A stretch of DNA of 64,000 nt from Branchiostoma floridae (GCF_000003815.2 NW_023365803.1:1-64000); one strand, 5' to 3'; counted from the first letter of the stretch, positions 23,582-33,807 are shown. The notes: generated by a model from the sequence alone, not told the origin. Numbers and translations are program-made.

Positions 23582-23771
23582 GCTGCCCGTCGCCTGGTAA
23601 GGAAGTCAGTCGATGTACTCCTCTCCCCGAGGGCTTCTAGAAGTGCCAGGCCAAAGCTATGGTCTCCAAAGGAGAAGAAGGTGAAGCAGAGATGTGGTGC
23701 CTGGTCAAAGGTCCAGCCCAAACATCAGGGAGGTGGTTTCAAGACACAAAGGCAACAAGGCAGCCCTACAG
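23582..23771 (+). CDS. Basic exon with LLSPRAS and WSPKEKK motifs
   Basis: The acceptor TTCGAACTGAACAG ends at 23581. The frame is open to the donor ACAG|GTATAC at 23772 and encodes RKSVDVLLSPRASRSARPK, then LWSPKEKKVKQR. It shares SP-(K/R) motifs with the exon at 23245, so they probably belong to one gene. A missing exon or a frameshift must lie between. A competing frame across 23694-23830 (SPNIREVVSRHKGNKAALQV...) is also coding-like, so a frameshift near 23700 is possible. Confidence 0.35.
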
Positions 23772-24200
23772 GTATACACCACGAACTTGTTCAAAAAGAA
23801 ACGCCAGCCGGCCGCCACCCATGTACTGGTAGTAATGCTGTATGATGAAGAGCGAAAAACAAAACCCTACGCTCTTCCTATCCAGTCTACTGCTTGTCGT
23901 AGACGTAAAAACGTAAGTATCCCTTATATTCTTACAAGTAGGGGTTGTTGACCTACATATAGGGACACAACATGGTGCTTTAACCGAAAGTATAACCTTC
24001 TTGGCAAAGGTAATAACATTTGACGGAAGTGTATTTAGTACAGACATTTATGTTCATTAAATAGAAATATGCCGATTGCTTGTAATCAGGAGTTGTTTAA
24101 CTGTAGTGTAATGATTTAAGTTCTTATCGAAACACCACTCACACTCTGCACGAAGGGCAAGAGATGCGGTATGTAGAAAGTTGTCGTTAAGCGTTTTTAT

Positions 24201-24422
24201 ATGGATTTACCGGACCAGGAATCATCATGCAAGGTTCTACCAAAGATTACAATCAGTTGCACACGTGAAGATGAGCTCGACGAAGACGAAATTGACTACA
24301 AACTAAAGGCGATAGTGATCGAGGACCGTGTCATATGTCTGCTGCCAGATAACGGGAAAGAGTCCATGAAAGAGACATGCCTTATTTTTAAAAACATTTT
24401 AGTAAAGATTGATGTTTGGTAG
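24201..24422 (+). CDS. Small acidic ORF, 73 residues
   Basis: An ATG frame encodes MDLPDQESSCKVLPKITISC with an acidic DELDEDEIDYKLKA centre, ending at TAG 24420-24422 immediately before the 27-bp minisatellite. No splice sites are obvious and the family is unknown. It may be a first exon whose 3' end has been altered by the repeat. Confidence 0.3.
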   Translation: MDLPDQESSCKVLPKITISCTREDELDEDEIDYKLKAIVIEDRVICLLPDNGKESMKETCLIFKNILVKIDVW

Positions 24423-24436
24423 AATTTAAAGTAGAA

Positions 24437-24755
24437 CCAGGCAGGGTACGGCTACTGCAGGACCCAGGCAGGGTACGGCTACTGCAGGACCCAGGCAGGG
24501 TACGGCTACTGCAGGACCCAGGCAGGGTACGGCTACTGCAGGACCCAGGCAGGGTACGGCTACTGCAGGACCCAGGCAGGGTACGGCTACTGCAGGACCC
24601 TGGCAGGGTACGGCTACTGCAGGACCCTGGCAGGGTACGGCTACTGCAAGACCCAGGCAGGGTACGGCTACTGCAGGACCCAGGCAGGGTACGGCTACTG
24701 CAGGACCTAGGCAGGGTACGGCTACTGCAGGACCCTGGCAGGGTACGGCTCGCCT
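24437..24755 (+). repeat. 27-bp minisatellite (PGRVRLLQD frame)
   Basis: About twelve 27-bp units (core GGCAGGGTACGGCTACTGCA), most with GACCCA, a few GACCCT or GACCTA. As 27 is a multiple of three, both the plus frame (9-residue unit PGRVRLLQD) and the minus frame (PCLGPAVAV) are open through the array. The plus frame continues past the array into LAYEQPLASYSLTWDNVQ and meets a donor-like CAG|GTGAGC at 24803, so the array may sit inside an exon. Confidence 0.9.
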
Positions 24756-25149
24756 ATGAGCAGCCCTTGGCAAGTTACTCTCTCACTTGGGATAACGTGC
24801 AGGTGAGCGGACAGTTAACATGTTATGATTTCAAACATATAAACTAAAATCTAGTTTGGCCATCTGACATTGTTCAAAGTAAACATCAATGTAAGACTAA
24901 GAGCTGCCAAATGAATTGCACTCTTTTAAAAATAGGAAAGGCCTGGTGATGTACTGTTGTTTCAGATATAAGACAATCTTCAGTTGATTCAGTATCATTT
25001 TGTATGAAATACTTCAGAATTATGATAGTATATTACATGCTTATCATTATTGATGAATTGTTCTTTTAAGAAAGGTATATCAATAGCCTGAAAGGACCAC
25101 ACAGTTCTTCTAATGTAAGAGGAATAATCAAATAAATAAATTGGTGTGA

Positions 25150-25266
25150 ATGTATACGTCTATGTGTCTCTATGTGTTTGTGTGTATGTACTAGTATGTA
25201 CAATATATGTATGTATGTATGTGTGTGTGTGTGCATTGTGTGTGTGAGTGAGTGAGTGAGTGAGTG
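25150..25266 (+). repeat. Compound microsatellite
   Basis: TGTG, TATG and GTGA runs: TGTGTCTC/TGTATG repeats to 25200, (TATG)n at 25206-25222, (TG)n to 25247, then (GAGT)n at 25247-25266. Confidence 0.9.
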
Positions 25267-25318
25267 CATTCAGGTGCTGCCGAGTCTCTTCCCATGCAGT
25301 TCTGTTTGATCTTCTCAG

Positions 25319-25533
25319 GTGGAGGTCCATGGCAAGCACCAGAGCAGCAAAAGACAGAACAAGTTCCTGTTGTGGATGGAGTAACGTGGCAAAAGCAGAC
25401 CCGTGGGATCTTGGACATGCTTCTGGGCCAAATGGTCACACTGAGATTAGTGAGACGGGTCGGCAGCAGAGGTTATTTGAAGGAGCTTTCGGAGTTACTG
25501 GAAGATCCTTCCTCATCTCAACGGTCTGCTTAA
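25319..25533 (+). CDS. Exon-like ORF with helical Leu/Glu C-terminus
   Basis: The acceptor TGTTTGATCTTCTCAG ends at 25318. The frame encodes GPWQAPEQQKTEQVPVVDGV and, further on, MVTLRLVRRVGSRGYLKELS then ELLEDPSSSQRSA before a TAA at 25531-25533. It looks like a final exon. No family was recognised. Repeat slippage next to the acceptor (25247-25266) could affect its splicing. Confidence 0.35.
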
Positions 25534-26530
25534 GAAATCTGTGGCCTAATGTAACGCTGTTAAAGTCAATCAAAGATCGCCACCAATGAAGCAAAAAAAA
25601 AAACGAATTAAAAGCAACCATCAGTTTTCAAAGATCCAACTGTTGAAAAAAAAAGAGAAATACATCTAACTAGTGTTGTAACTAGTGTAATGGAAACACT
25701 AGTTACAACAGGAATCCTTAAAAGCATGTGTGCCAATATAGGCAATAAGACAAGGACACCGTAACTCACAGGGAAAACGGCACAAAGAAATGAAACCAAA
25801 CCAGTTCATGTACTAGGTAAAAGTACAACGACACTGTCAAGCAAACAATCATGTCAGGAAGGGGACATTAGCGACCCAATTTCACCACAAGTGTCACTGT
25901 TTTAGTGATCTAGATAAGACACTTTAGAAATGGGCCTCACAACATATCACTGCTAGAACTTTAACAATTATAGCATGCAGCTTTCTGAAGAGCTACTTGT
26001 CTTAAAAGAAGTTTCAGAAAGGGTGGTTATAAGACAAAGTAATAGATTACTACATCTTTCTCCTATCAAGAGACAATGAACGAATCCTTCATGTAGCTAG
26101 CACAGCCATGACAGCAATGGGCGAACAACATGTCGTCGTCCCGCTCCGCCTCTCCACCTCCAATCGACTATACTGCTGGCAGTACCATCTGACTCTCTTT
26201 CTTCCTCACTGCTAAGCAATGGGAATATGGATGATGTGACTTAATACTCAAGTTCAAAAGTTGGGCATTAGGGAAGGCAGTTTGATATTTACTTGTTGCC
26301 TGACGACGGGATGAGTGAGTGTGCTGCTTTGGGTTCGCAGGAGAAAACAACGCAAATCGAGCATCCCCGCGATTCAAGGACAGTCCTTGCATACAGCCAT
26401 CAGCCTAGATGGTCGGAGGAGAAAAAGAGAAAGAAGAACAAGACGAGAGCGGAGAGGGAGGTACTACGTAGCGGGCTACGGCAGCCGTCCGTCCCAGGGA
26501 GCCGCCGAATCCGTAGGAAATCCCGACCGT
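25534..26530. other. No recognisable gene; one short hairpin
   Basis: GTAACTAGTG and CACTAGTTAC at about 25678-25707 form a short perfect hairpin. Otherwise there are only short frames. A Lys/Arg-rich frame near 26293-26532 overlaps the next feature's 5' flank. Confidence 0.35.
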
Positions 26531-26534
26531 AAGC

Positions 26535-27000
26535 ATGGCGGAATGGGACGGGAGAGATGTGGAAACGGAGGGCTGGAGGTTGCAGAGCTTTACCTGGTGC
26601 CGCTGTGGAAACTGCGAGCGGATGTCCACCGTCCATGAATGCGTCTTCTGTCATGACTTAGCGGAGGCGTAAGAGAAGGGGCTCTCGGAGAGTGTGGGGC
26701 AGTGACGCCGGTGACCTCTCCTGCCTGATAAATCAAGACCGGTTTTACACCGCGTCATCGCAAAAGATGTACTGGATATGGCTCTCATCGCACGGGCCTA
26801 CGATACTACACGAGGCTTTGACAAAACCCTTCTCAAACAGAACCTACCGATTTCAGGCGCATCGCCAGGTCACCTACTTGCTGCAAGGGAGACTTGGTAA
26901 GGAGTTCCGCCATGTCATCCCCTCCTGTGTGGTGTGGGTCATTCATTAGAAATCAGACGACGGGAAATACAAGGGATTCCTTCATGCCGACGAGGTAGTT
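26535..27000 (+). pseudogene. P2X7-tail-like (P2RX7_C) domain, frame-broken
   Basis: An ATG at 26535 opens MAEWDGRDVETEGWRL, followed by WCRCGNCERMSTVHECVFC, the Cys cluster that begins the cytoplasmic 'ballast' domain of P2X7 receptors, also found alone in many invertebrate proteins. That frame stops at 26670-26672. Other frames continue the expected order: CLINQDRF, then VLDMALIARAYDT, then NRTYRFQAHRQVTYLLQGRL and GKEFRHVIPSCVV (matching 'YR..AYRQ...G.LG...R..IPSCVV'), a TAG at about 26947-26949, and DGKYKGF. At least two frameshifts and one stop interrupt it, and there are no introns in the domain. It is probably a pseudogene; sequence error is the alternative. Confidence 0.55.
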
Positions 27001-27309
27001 GTTGACTATCATTATGCACATATGTACTGACATCGCAGTGTTTTTTTTTTGCAAGTTTTAACTGTTCCGAAAGTTGCATGAAGTTCATGTAAAATTCAGT
27101 TGTTGTCTGTTTACTTTGTTACTTCCTGGAGAGGCTCACCGAGGGCTTGCCGAAAGAAGCAGAAGACATCATCCTTTTTGCTGCACAGCACAACATTCTG
27201 AAGAAGCGGCCAATCATAGATGGTTTCTATACCACCACCGTCCATACCAGCCTTTACCACCTGAGTGCATAGCTGATAAGAATCACGTGTCGTCAGAGAC
27301 GCCCACACC
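27001..27309 (+). CDS. Possible exon upstream of the 4-exon gene
   Basis: A frame at 27121-27290 reads FLERLTEGLPKEAEDIILFA, AQHNILKKRPIIDGFYTTTV and ends at TAG. It is coding-like (amphipathic helix, then basic) but no donor joins it to the downstream ATG at 27310. It may be a separate fragment related to the P2X7-tail-like domain. Confidence 0.3.
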
Positions 27310-28975
27310 ATGGAGAGGTATTACTTGCAGCTCCAGAAAGAAATGGCGAGGAAAACCCCGAAAAAACAGGTAGTGGCACGCCTCCTCGACCTAGAGTTTG
27401 TGGCACGAAAGGAGTACGTGGCAAGTGTGGGTGGCAACCAGGAGGCAAGGGTTGCTGAAATCTTTCAGCGATATCTCTGCTTTAATCAGCCTGTTCACGT
27501 AAGTTGTAACAAGTGTTCAAGGCCATTTGGTAGTGTTGATTAAGGTACATTATTGTCACGTCACCAACTGCATATGTAACCGCTCGTGTTTTTTTATTGA
27601 ATCCCCTAGTCACTTAATGGTTTGTGTTAACTAAAAATGGTTTGTGTTAACTAGACGTTTTCTTAAAGAAAAATTCTGCAAAAGGGAAGATAAAGTCAAG
27701 CTAATATTGTCCCTAGGTGTCTCTTTTGTTCCCCCTCTCTCTATATATACACAACCCACCACTGTTGTTGAGAGGAGTAGGACAAAGTCATTGTTAAGCC
27801 ACAATGCAGTTTTTAAAAGGGACCTTTCTTAACCCGGATTGATTTCCTGTATGTTTCAGTTGCAAGATGAGCTGAGACGGTACGTCGGCCCACAGAAGAA
27901 ATATTTCCTGCAGCAGCTGAAAGGACGCCCGATACGAGAAGCAGAACTGATACTTTATGCTGTGCAGGAATGCGCCAACAGAAGGACATCCGTGGAAGGA
28001 TGGTCGGATGGTAAGAATGTAACTTATTTCCCTAAACATACTTTACCAACCAGTCTGCCCATTACACTGTCCAGTTACTATAGAAGCCGTTTAATTGCAC
28101 TCCTGATTTGACAGCACATTTTGTGGAATTACTCGAGTGGTGCAACAAAGCATAGTTGTTCAGTTGGACTGGTCTCCAAGCAGACCATACGGTGCCTTAG
28201 AGAGAATATCAAAGCTGGCATAGGAGTATAGCCGGCCAAAGGGACATAGCCGACTAAAGGGAGTCAAACGGGCAAGTCCCTTGCCAGCTTTGATACTATT
28301 TCTAAGGCACCGTAGGGTCGGTCTGCTTGGGGACTAGTTGGACTGCATCACTGAGGGACTTTAACAATTAACAGAAGTGTGCAGTTATCACTTGTGCAAT
28401 AAATGGGCTCCTGTGACTTGCCATACTTAAATTTTAGTGGATGTCCATCAACGGGCTTTTACTGTATTTCTAATAATAACTGATGTTAGATAATGAAGTT
28501 TAATGTCTGACATTCTGGTTTCATTTTATTAGACAAGAAGATGAAGAAGACCATGCAGCTGCTGCCAAAGCTGTTTAAGGGGACAGACACGCCTCCGGTG
28601 CCTTTGGGAGAGATGCTGTTTGTGTTGCTGAAGGTGAGATTCAAGTACATGTACCAGTGGCACATATTGTTTGCATTTGCTTTGTTATTTTATATCTTGT
28701 TCTTCATGACGTGTCTGATAGAACTGCCAAAGACGGTTTCATCGCGCTGATAGGAGCTCTCTACTGCTACCAGGCATCGCACCTGCGAAGAATACCATCT
28801 CATGCAGGATAGGCAAATGAACAAGAAGAACTTGAGTTCCGCTTTTCTGAAGAACCTGTATCTTTGACAATTACTTTTCCTATTTCAGTGGGTACAAGTG
28901 CGAAATTTCCAGAGACAACCTGGGGCGTTGGAACAAGGTGACGACCGAAAAGGAATCCAGGAATCTTACACATAG
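27310..28975 (+). CDS. Four-exon gene, 175 residues, unrecognised
   Basis: The ATG at 27310 has a strong context (CACCATGG). Exons: 27310-27498 (donor CAC|GTAAGT), 27860-28010 (acceptor TATGTTTCAG, donor ATG|GTAAGA), 28533-28633 (acceptor TTTCATTTTATTAG, donor AAG|GTGAGA) and 28889-28975 (acceptor TTTTCCTATTTCAG, stop TAG). The intron phases are 0, 1, 0 and every join keeps one open frame, giving 63 + 84 + 28 residues. The protein starts MERYYLQLQKEMARKTPKKQ and is rich in long charged helices (exon 2: DELRRYVGPQKKYFLQQLKG). Exon 3 contains LLPKLFKGTDTPPVPLGE and exon 4 ends GIQESYT. There is no signal peptide, membrane segment or catalytic motif that I recognise. Intron 2 contains a small MITE. 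It could equally be the 5' part of a longer gene with alternative 3' exons, or a transposon-encoded protein. Confidence 0.6.
28171..28335. mobile_element. 165-bp MITE with 9-bp target duplication
   Basis: An inverted-repeat element inside intron 2 of the 4-exon gene. The left end GGTCTCCAAGCAGACC and the right end GGTCTGCTTGGGGACT pair, and the pairing continues inwards (ACGGTGCCTTAGA, ATCAAAGCTGGCA) for about 50 bases. It is flanked by AGTTGGACT at 28162-28170 and 28336-28344. A 9-bp duplication suggests a Mutator-like origin (inference). The CCAAGCAGA end recurs at 51595-51749. Confidence 0.8.
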
Positions 28976-29419
28976 TGCCATGGGGAAGGAAGTAACCAGG
29001 AGATGGAAGGAAGCACGGCCAACCACATCTGTGGCCACATCTCCTGCACCACAAGCCACTCCTCCACCTTCTACTCCTCTTCTGAATCTGGTGCCCAAAC
29101 TCAAGGGCTGGGTGAGAGAAAGAAAGGAGTTGAAGGTGGAGGAACTAGTGGCTGCAGGAATGTAAAACTCCAAAAGCTGTGGGAAGAGTGGTTGACAATA
29201 TAAGGAATAACTATGTGAAAGAAGATGAGTCAAGTACAGCTGCTGGTTATGTTAGCTGTATTTAGAATATCATGTCATTTATTACCATTTATGTGTATAT
29301 AAGTTGTTTTTCTCTATTGCAACATGTATGCAATAATTTGTTATGCTTTCTGCTCCATACTTCTATACTGTGCTTGAAGAAAGTCTCAATCATATTGCTT
29401 CTCCGCCGCACATATCTAC

Positions 29420-29502
29420 ATGGAAGAGCCCAATCGCCACCGTGTGGTTGCAGGGCCTCCGGGCACCACCCAGACTAAAACATCAGGGATGTTGTGGAGC
29501 AG
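29420..29502 (+). CDS. Short exon with GPPGTTQTK, unrecognised
   Basis: The ATG at 29420 encodes MEEPNRHRVVAGPPGTTQTK and ends at a strong donor (GCAG|GTAAGG). GPPGTxxTK resembles a nucleotide-binding P-loop (GxxGxGK[ST]) only superficially, as the second Gly and the Lys spacing differ. It does not join in phase to 29645, so its transcript is unknown. Confidence 0.3.
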
Positions 29503-29644
29503 GTAAGGTTTTCAACTTTTTAAAATCATCCAAATTCGCCAATACATTTTTACGATGTGTACAAATTCACTTTAAATTCCCATCTTATAGGTTTCATACG
29601 TATACTGAAGTGATTGATAACTTGCATTTTGTGACATTGTACAG

Positions 29645-29781
29645 GAGGACGACGAACTGAAAAAGGTCAGAAGAGTTGACCGAAGAGTAGGCGAAGTGCG
29701 AGCTCCTCGAAAGCAGGATAAAGGCAGATGAAGAGGTATCCGCTGAGCTCCTATTCTACCTAGAAGACGCGAAACCAAACT
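29645..29781 (+). CDS. Exon-like fragment, helical
   Basis: The acceptor TTTTGTGACATTGTACAG ends at 29644. One frame reads EDDELKKVRRVDRRVGEVRA and stops. The neighbouring frame then gives SRIKADEEVSAELLFYLEDA and KPN before TGA at 29779-29781. It looks like a last exon with a frameshift. The family is unknown. Confidence 0.3.
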
Positions 29782-29950
29782 GATACAGGTCTTGAATTTG
29801 CACAGTTTATATGACAGAGAGATCTGGGATGTAAGACTACATTAATGTTACCTGTGTTGACAGGAGGAAATGGCTTTGAAGACAAAAAGATGTTACAAAA
29901 TGGAAGAACGCTGTTGTGTCACAATTACAAGCAAGATCATTTCTGGAGAC

Positions 29951-29969
29951 CCCCCCCCCCCCCCCCCCC
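29951..29969 (+). repeat. C homopolymer run
   Basis: A run of about 19 C, like those at 18987, 34883 and 43168. The length is probably unreliable in the assembly. Confidence 0.9.
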
Positions 29970-30403
29970 TCGTTCAAACACAGGAGGATGCCAATACACC
30001 AAAAGCGGATCTCGACACATCAGGAACAGCACCAGAAGATAGGCAAACCTGCAGGCCAGTGGACGTAGCTTCGACTCCTTCAACATCCCAAGTCCAAGTT
30101 TTATAGTAAATGTAAATGTAAGGAAATATGATGTTTTGGGATGCACTCTAATACCATCGACCATAAGATGAGAAACTACCATTATGGTGATGATTCGTAT
30201 TCGAAACATATTGGTCACAATAACATAACATAATAAATAAACATCCACTGCTCACTGAGTTACGTGTTCTATCTGCATAAAGTGACGTCACGACAGCAGT
30301 GGATTGTTCATTCCTTGACAAAGACAGATGATTTTTCAAGTTAACATTCATTATTGTACACTGATAACTATAACTGTTTTACAACTGAGAAGATCAGAGG
30401 CAG

Positions 30404-30520
30404 AGAAGAATACGAAATACCTATTTCATCAAAGAAAAGCTGAATCTGCAGGCTCTGCAATGGCATGGGTATGCAGTTAGACGACGCGAAGTCCGCCAGT
30501 TGAGAAAAGAGATACCAGAG
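30404..30520 (+). CDS. 39-codon exon, very basic, unrecognised
   Basis: It lies between GATCAGAGGCAG (ends 30403) and GAG|GTCAGT (30521). The frame is open throughout and encodes RRIRNTYFIKEKLNLQALQW, then HGYAVRRREVRQLRKEIPE. The length is exactly 39 codons. It could be part of the 29.4-29.8 kb transcript. Confidence 0.35.
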
Positions 30521-32215
30521 GTCAGTGCAGTTGCAGCTTCTTTTTGCAACAAAGCTCCATTGACTCCTATTAGTGTAGATGACATTCTACAGAGACGTCA
30601 AATAGACTTGGTTGATTTGTCTTCCCGCCAGATCATAGTAAGAGCACATTGATTCTGCCGTGTGAGTAAATAAATGATTGGAATTCCATACTTGTAGCAT
30701 TATGAATCATGCAAATTAGTAGCACATTTACCCAATTATCAGTAAAATAGCCTCGTTCTTCTAATTTGCTATGGTAAGACTTCCATTCTTTGAACACTTT
30801 TTGTTATTTTGGACTAGAGATGATGATCAACATTCTATGCAAAAGAGGAACTTATTTGCATAATCGATGGGAAATGTTTATAATATTTAACTTCAAAAGG
30901 TTACTATCAAAGGTTAAGGTATGTGGTCATAGAACTCTAATTTTCCTGTTCTATGTGAAAGAGTGTTCAGTGCTTTAGAATATATTTTCACAGGACAGCA
31001 ACAAAGTGTTTAGGTACACTTTATCAAACTTTGATGTCTTCAGTGGGTGTATCGTTAAATAACGGCTGGAGATCAAATCTGCATCAGGTGTGGCGAGGCA
31101 GCTTTTCAGGATGAGCACAGGATTTGGCAGCAAAGTTACTTTGTATTTGTATTTCTTTGGGAGAAGATCAAAGGTGAAATGCCTTTGTCATGTCCAATCC
31201 GATGTTTTCAATAGAATGTCTTCCATTGACCGACAGACCCAATCGACATTCTCCTTGGCAACGTTATTTTTCACAATGTGTTTTATACTGTTTGAAATAT
31301 TAACACTGTGCATTGGTTCTGACTTGTATGAAAACAATTCAAATTGTTTACAGGAAAATAAAATTCATTTTCCAGCAAATAAAGACCGCCAAATAAATAA
31401 ACTGATATCGCTTGCCAAACCATCCTCTGCCTTTAAACCCGTCCCTAATATCTCAAATGTGGAGGGTTGCAACAAAGAGATGGGGGAGTGGAAACAACAG
31501 GACCACTTACGCACTGCACGAAGTATCCTGAGCCTTGTGCACATTGCACAACTGAGGTGCCCAGGGAGAGAATGGCACAACACGTGAGGCACTGTTGCCC
31601 AGGGGGACAGTAAAGTGTGAACTATTATATAACTTGCGAGGCGAATCTTTTGAGAACAATTCTTGCTTATTCAGCCGCTATTTTTATTCAGATAGTTCAA
31701 ATGAGGAACAAATAAGGTAATTTCGAGTCTGCCGTGGCAATTAAAATTCACCACCAATTCATGTAATCAAGATGAAGTGGTGTCGAGAAGCGGGATAAAA
31801 TTCACTAAAGGTCTACGACCGGTAAGTGAAACCCTTAGCCTACGTAACTTTTGATGCAGTAGAGAGTGGCCATTAGCCGAGCTGTGAGTAAAAAGTTGGA
31901 AGTGGAAAAGTGGAAGATTGTTTGACGTGCCAAGCTGTTGATGTACCCTACTGCGGAGGAGGAAAATGGCAAAGATTTCCAACCATACTGTTGTTTACAT
32001 CCAGTAGTTTGCTGTACTGAATAGTGAAGATATCTTGTGTGCATCTGGAAGCAATCAGTTCGGTAACAAGCATCCTTTGTGTGTGCAGTATACCAAGCCA
32101 GCCAAGAGGGCAAAGTCCAAAGTCCGACCATCCAGACGGGCCAAACCAAATCAGTTAACTGTAGAGCGTCACGCCAGACGGGCCAAAACAAACCAGTAAA
32201 CTGTAAAGCGTCAAA
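30521..32215. other. No recognisable gene
   Basis: A long plus frame at 31090-31587 starts at GTG and contains a hydrophobic stretch, but its codon content is AT-biased and it has no splice context; I treat it as chance. No other feature. Confidence 0.4.
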
Positions 32216-32216
32216 A

Positions 32217-32962
32217 AAAAAAGGAATTAAGATGGAAGGGACACATCGAGGTAGGTTCGAAACTAGGCCTGAAGGAGGAGGCTTTGCAAACGTATGTGCA
32301 GCAGGCACTGGAGAGGGAGGAGAGAGCCAAGGAAAGAGAAATGCAAAAGTTGAAGTTGGAAGCTGAAGAGAGAGAGAAGGAACGGCAGGTTGAGATGGAG
32401 AAACTGCAGTTAGAAGCTGAAAAGCGGTAGTTACAAGCTGAAGAGAAAGAGAAGGAACGGCAGGTTGAGATGGAGAAACTGCAGTTAGAAGCTGAAAAGC
32501 GGTAGTTACAAGCTGAAGAGAAAGAGAAGGACCGGCAGGCAGAGATGGAGAAACTGCAGTTAGAAGCTGAAGAGAAAGAGAAGGAACGGCACAGAGATGT
32601 GAGGCGCAGGCTGAGTCGGCACGGGCGGAGGTGCAGGCTGAGGCTGCACGGGCGCTGGCGGAGGCGCAGGCTGAGGCTGCACGGGCGCTGGCGGAGGCGC
32701 AGGCTGAGGCTGCACGGGCGCTGGCGGAGGCGCAGGCTGAGGCTGCACGGGCGCTGGCGGAGACGCAGGCTGAGGCTGAACGGGCGCTGGCGGAGGCGCA
32801 TGCTGAGTCGACACAGGCGGAAACGCAGGCTCAGTCAGCTCGGGCTGAGGCGCAGGCTGAGTCGGCACGGGCTGAGGCTGCACGGGCGCTGGCGGAGGCG
32901 CAGGCTGAGTCGGCACGGGCGCTGGCGGAGGCGCAGGCTGAGTCGACACAGGCGGAGACGCA
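32217..32962 (+). pseudogene. Gag-like coiled-coil ORF, 5' part (split by insertion)
   Basis: The frame begins RWKGHIEVGSKLGLKEEALQ and continues with a Glu/Lys/Arg coiled coil (EREERAKEREMQKLKLEAEE). 'LGL..E.L..F/YV...' followed by a charged coiled coil is the usual start of Ty3/Gypsy Gag proteins in invertebrates (family knowledge). A 75-bp, 25-residue unit is duplicated, each copy ending in an in-frame TAG (32428-32430, 32503-32505). After a frameshift near 32590 the sequence becomes an Ala/Glu array (AQAEAARALAE). It is cut at 32962 by the nested insertions and resumes at 58251. The stops and shift mark a non-functional copy. Confidence 0.5.
32600..32962 (+). repeat. 33-bp minisatellite (AQAEAARALAE)
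   Basis: GC-rich units of 33 bp (core GCTGCACGGGCGCTGGCGGA) with variants replacing the Ala-rich half by AESAR or AESTQAET. The frame is maintained because the unit is eleven codons. The same array continues at 58251-58370. Confidence 0.9.
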
Positions 32963-32970
32963 GGCTAAGG

Positions 32971-33573
32971 GGCTAAGGAGTAGTTTACGACCCAAATCAT
33001 TGACTTTTTAGCCCGACGCCAATACCGTGCGTCGGCGGTCAAATACAGCTCCGATGCAACGCGTCTCGCGTCGGGGGCCGACACAACTGCGTCGGGCATT
33101 GCATCGCGTCGGGCATTGCATCGGGCATCGCATCGGTCTCTGCATCGCATCGGTCACTGCATCGCATCGGTCACTGCATCGCATCGGGCGCTGCATCGCG
33201 TCGGGCCTTTCACTGTGTCGAGGATTAAGTCCTTATCTCGGGGATTAACGGATTAACTCCACATGGGACCTTCACACCTACCTGTCAATATTGGTGTGTG
33301 TTGACAGCGGTTCTGGCCTCCAGAGTGCATGCGATGTAAAACTGATACGCGACTGCACAACCTGACCTGACGTATGTAAACGGACTTTATATTGTTATTT
33401 TACCAAACAATTTTAGAAGAATATGAATGAAGAAATTACGGGTGGGTATCAAAATAGGCTTCTCCTCTAGCCTTTGCCTGTTGTGTATTATTTCTACAAA
33501 GTACCTGCTAACAATCACAGGATTACTCAAGCATAGAAATACACATCCAGAAATTAGAGCAAGAGATTCATAT
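32971..33573 (+). repeat. Left terminal inverted repeat of the 24.6-kb unit
   Basis: It matches 56931-57552 in reverse complement. It contains a 17-bp tandem array (GCATCGCATCGGTCACT), with one unit fewer than the right TIR. That and a 2-bp difference explain the 19-bp length difference. The GC-rich outer half and AT-rich inner half are conserved alike. Confidence 0.92.
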
Positions 33574-33580
33574 CAATGTT

Positions 33581-33807
33581 AAACTGAAACGCGACTTACC
33601 ACCTGACCTGACGTTTGTAAACAGACTTTATATTAGTGATTTAACCAAATAATGTTAAAAGAATATGAATATTCCCCTAAATTACGGGTGGGTATGAATA
33701 TCAGCTCATCGCTAGCCTATCCCTGCGGGTGTGTATTTCACAAATTTACCTGCTAACAACTAGAGGTTGAAAGATACAGATTCAGGAAATGAGGCAAGAG
33801 ACTCATA
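33581..33807 (+). repeat. Diverged second copy of the inner TIR segment
   Basis: It repeats 33338-33573 in direct orientation with many substitutions (shared words include ACCTGACCTGACGT, AATTACGGGTGGGTAT and ACCTGCTAACAA). It is absent beside the right TIR. It may be an older sub-terminal duplication. Confidence 0.8.

Noticed and set aside
29420-29502. P-loop ATPase from GPPGTTQTK
   Set aside because: The spacing GxPGxTxTK does not match GxxxxGK[ST], and no Walker B was seen.
31090-31587. 165-codon plus ORF as a gene
   Set aside because: It starts at GTG, has AT-driven composition, no splice context and no motif.
32211-32949. Long minus-strand Pro/Ala or Arg/Ser-rich ORFs over the coiled-coil array
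   Set aside because: They are mirror frames of a GC-rich 33-bp repeat; the plus frame has the Gag-like start.
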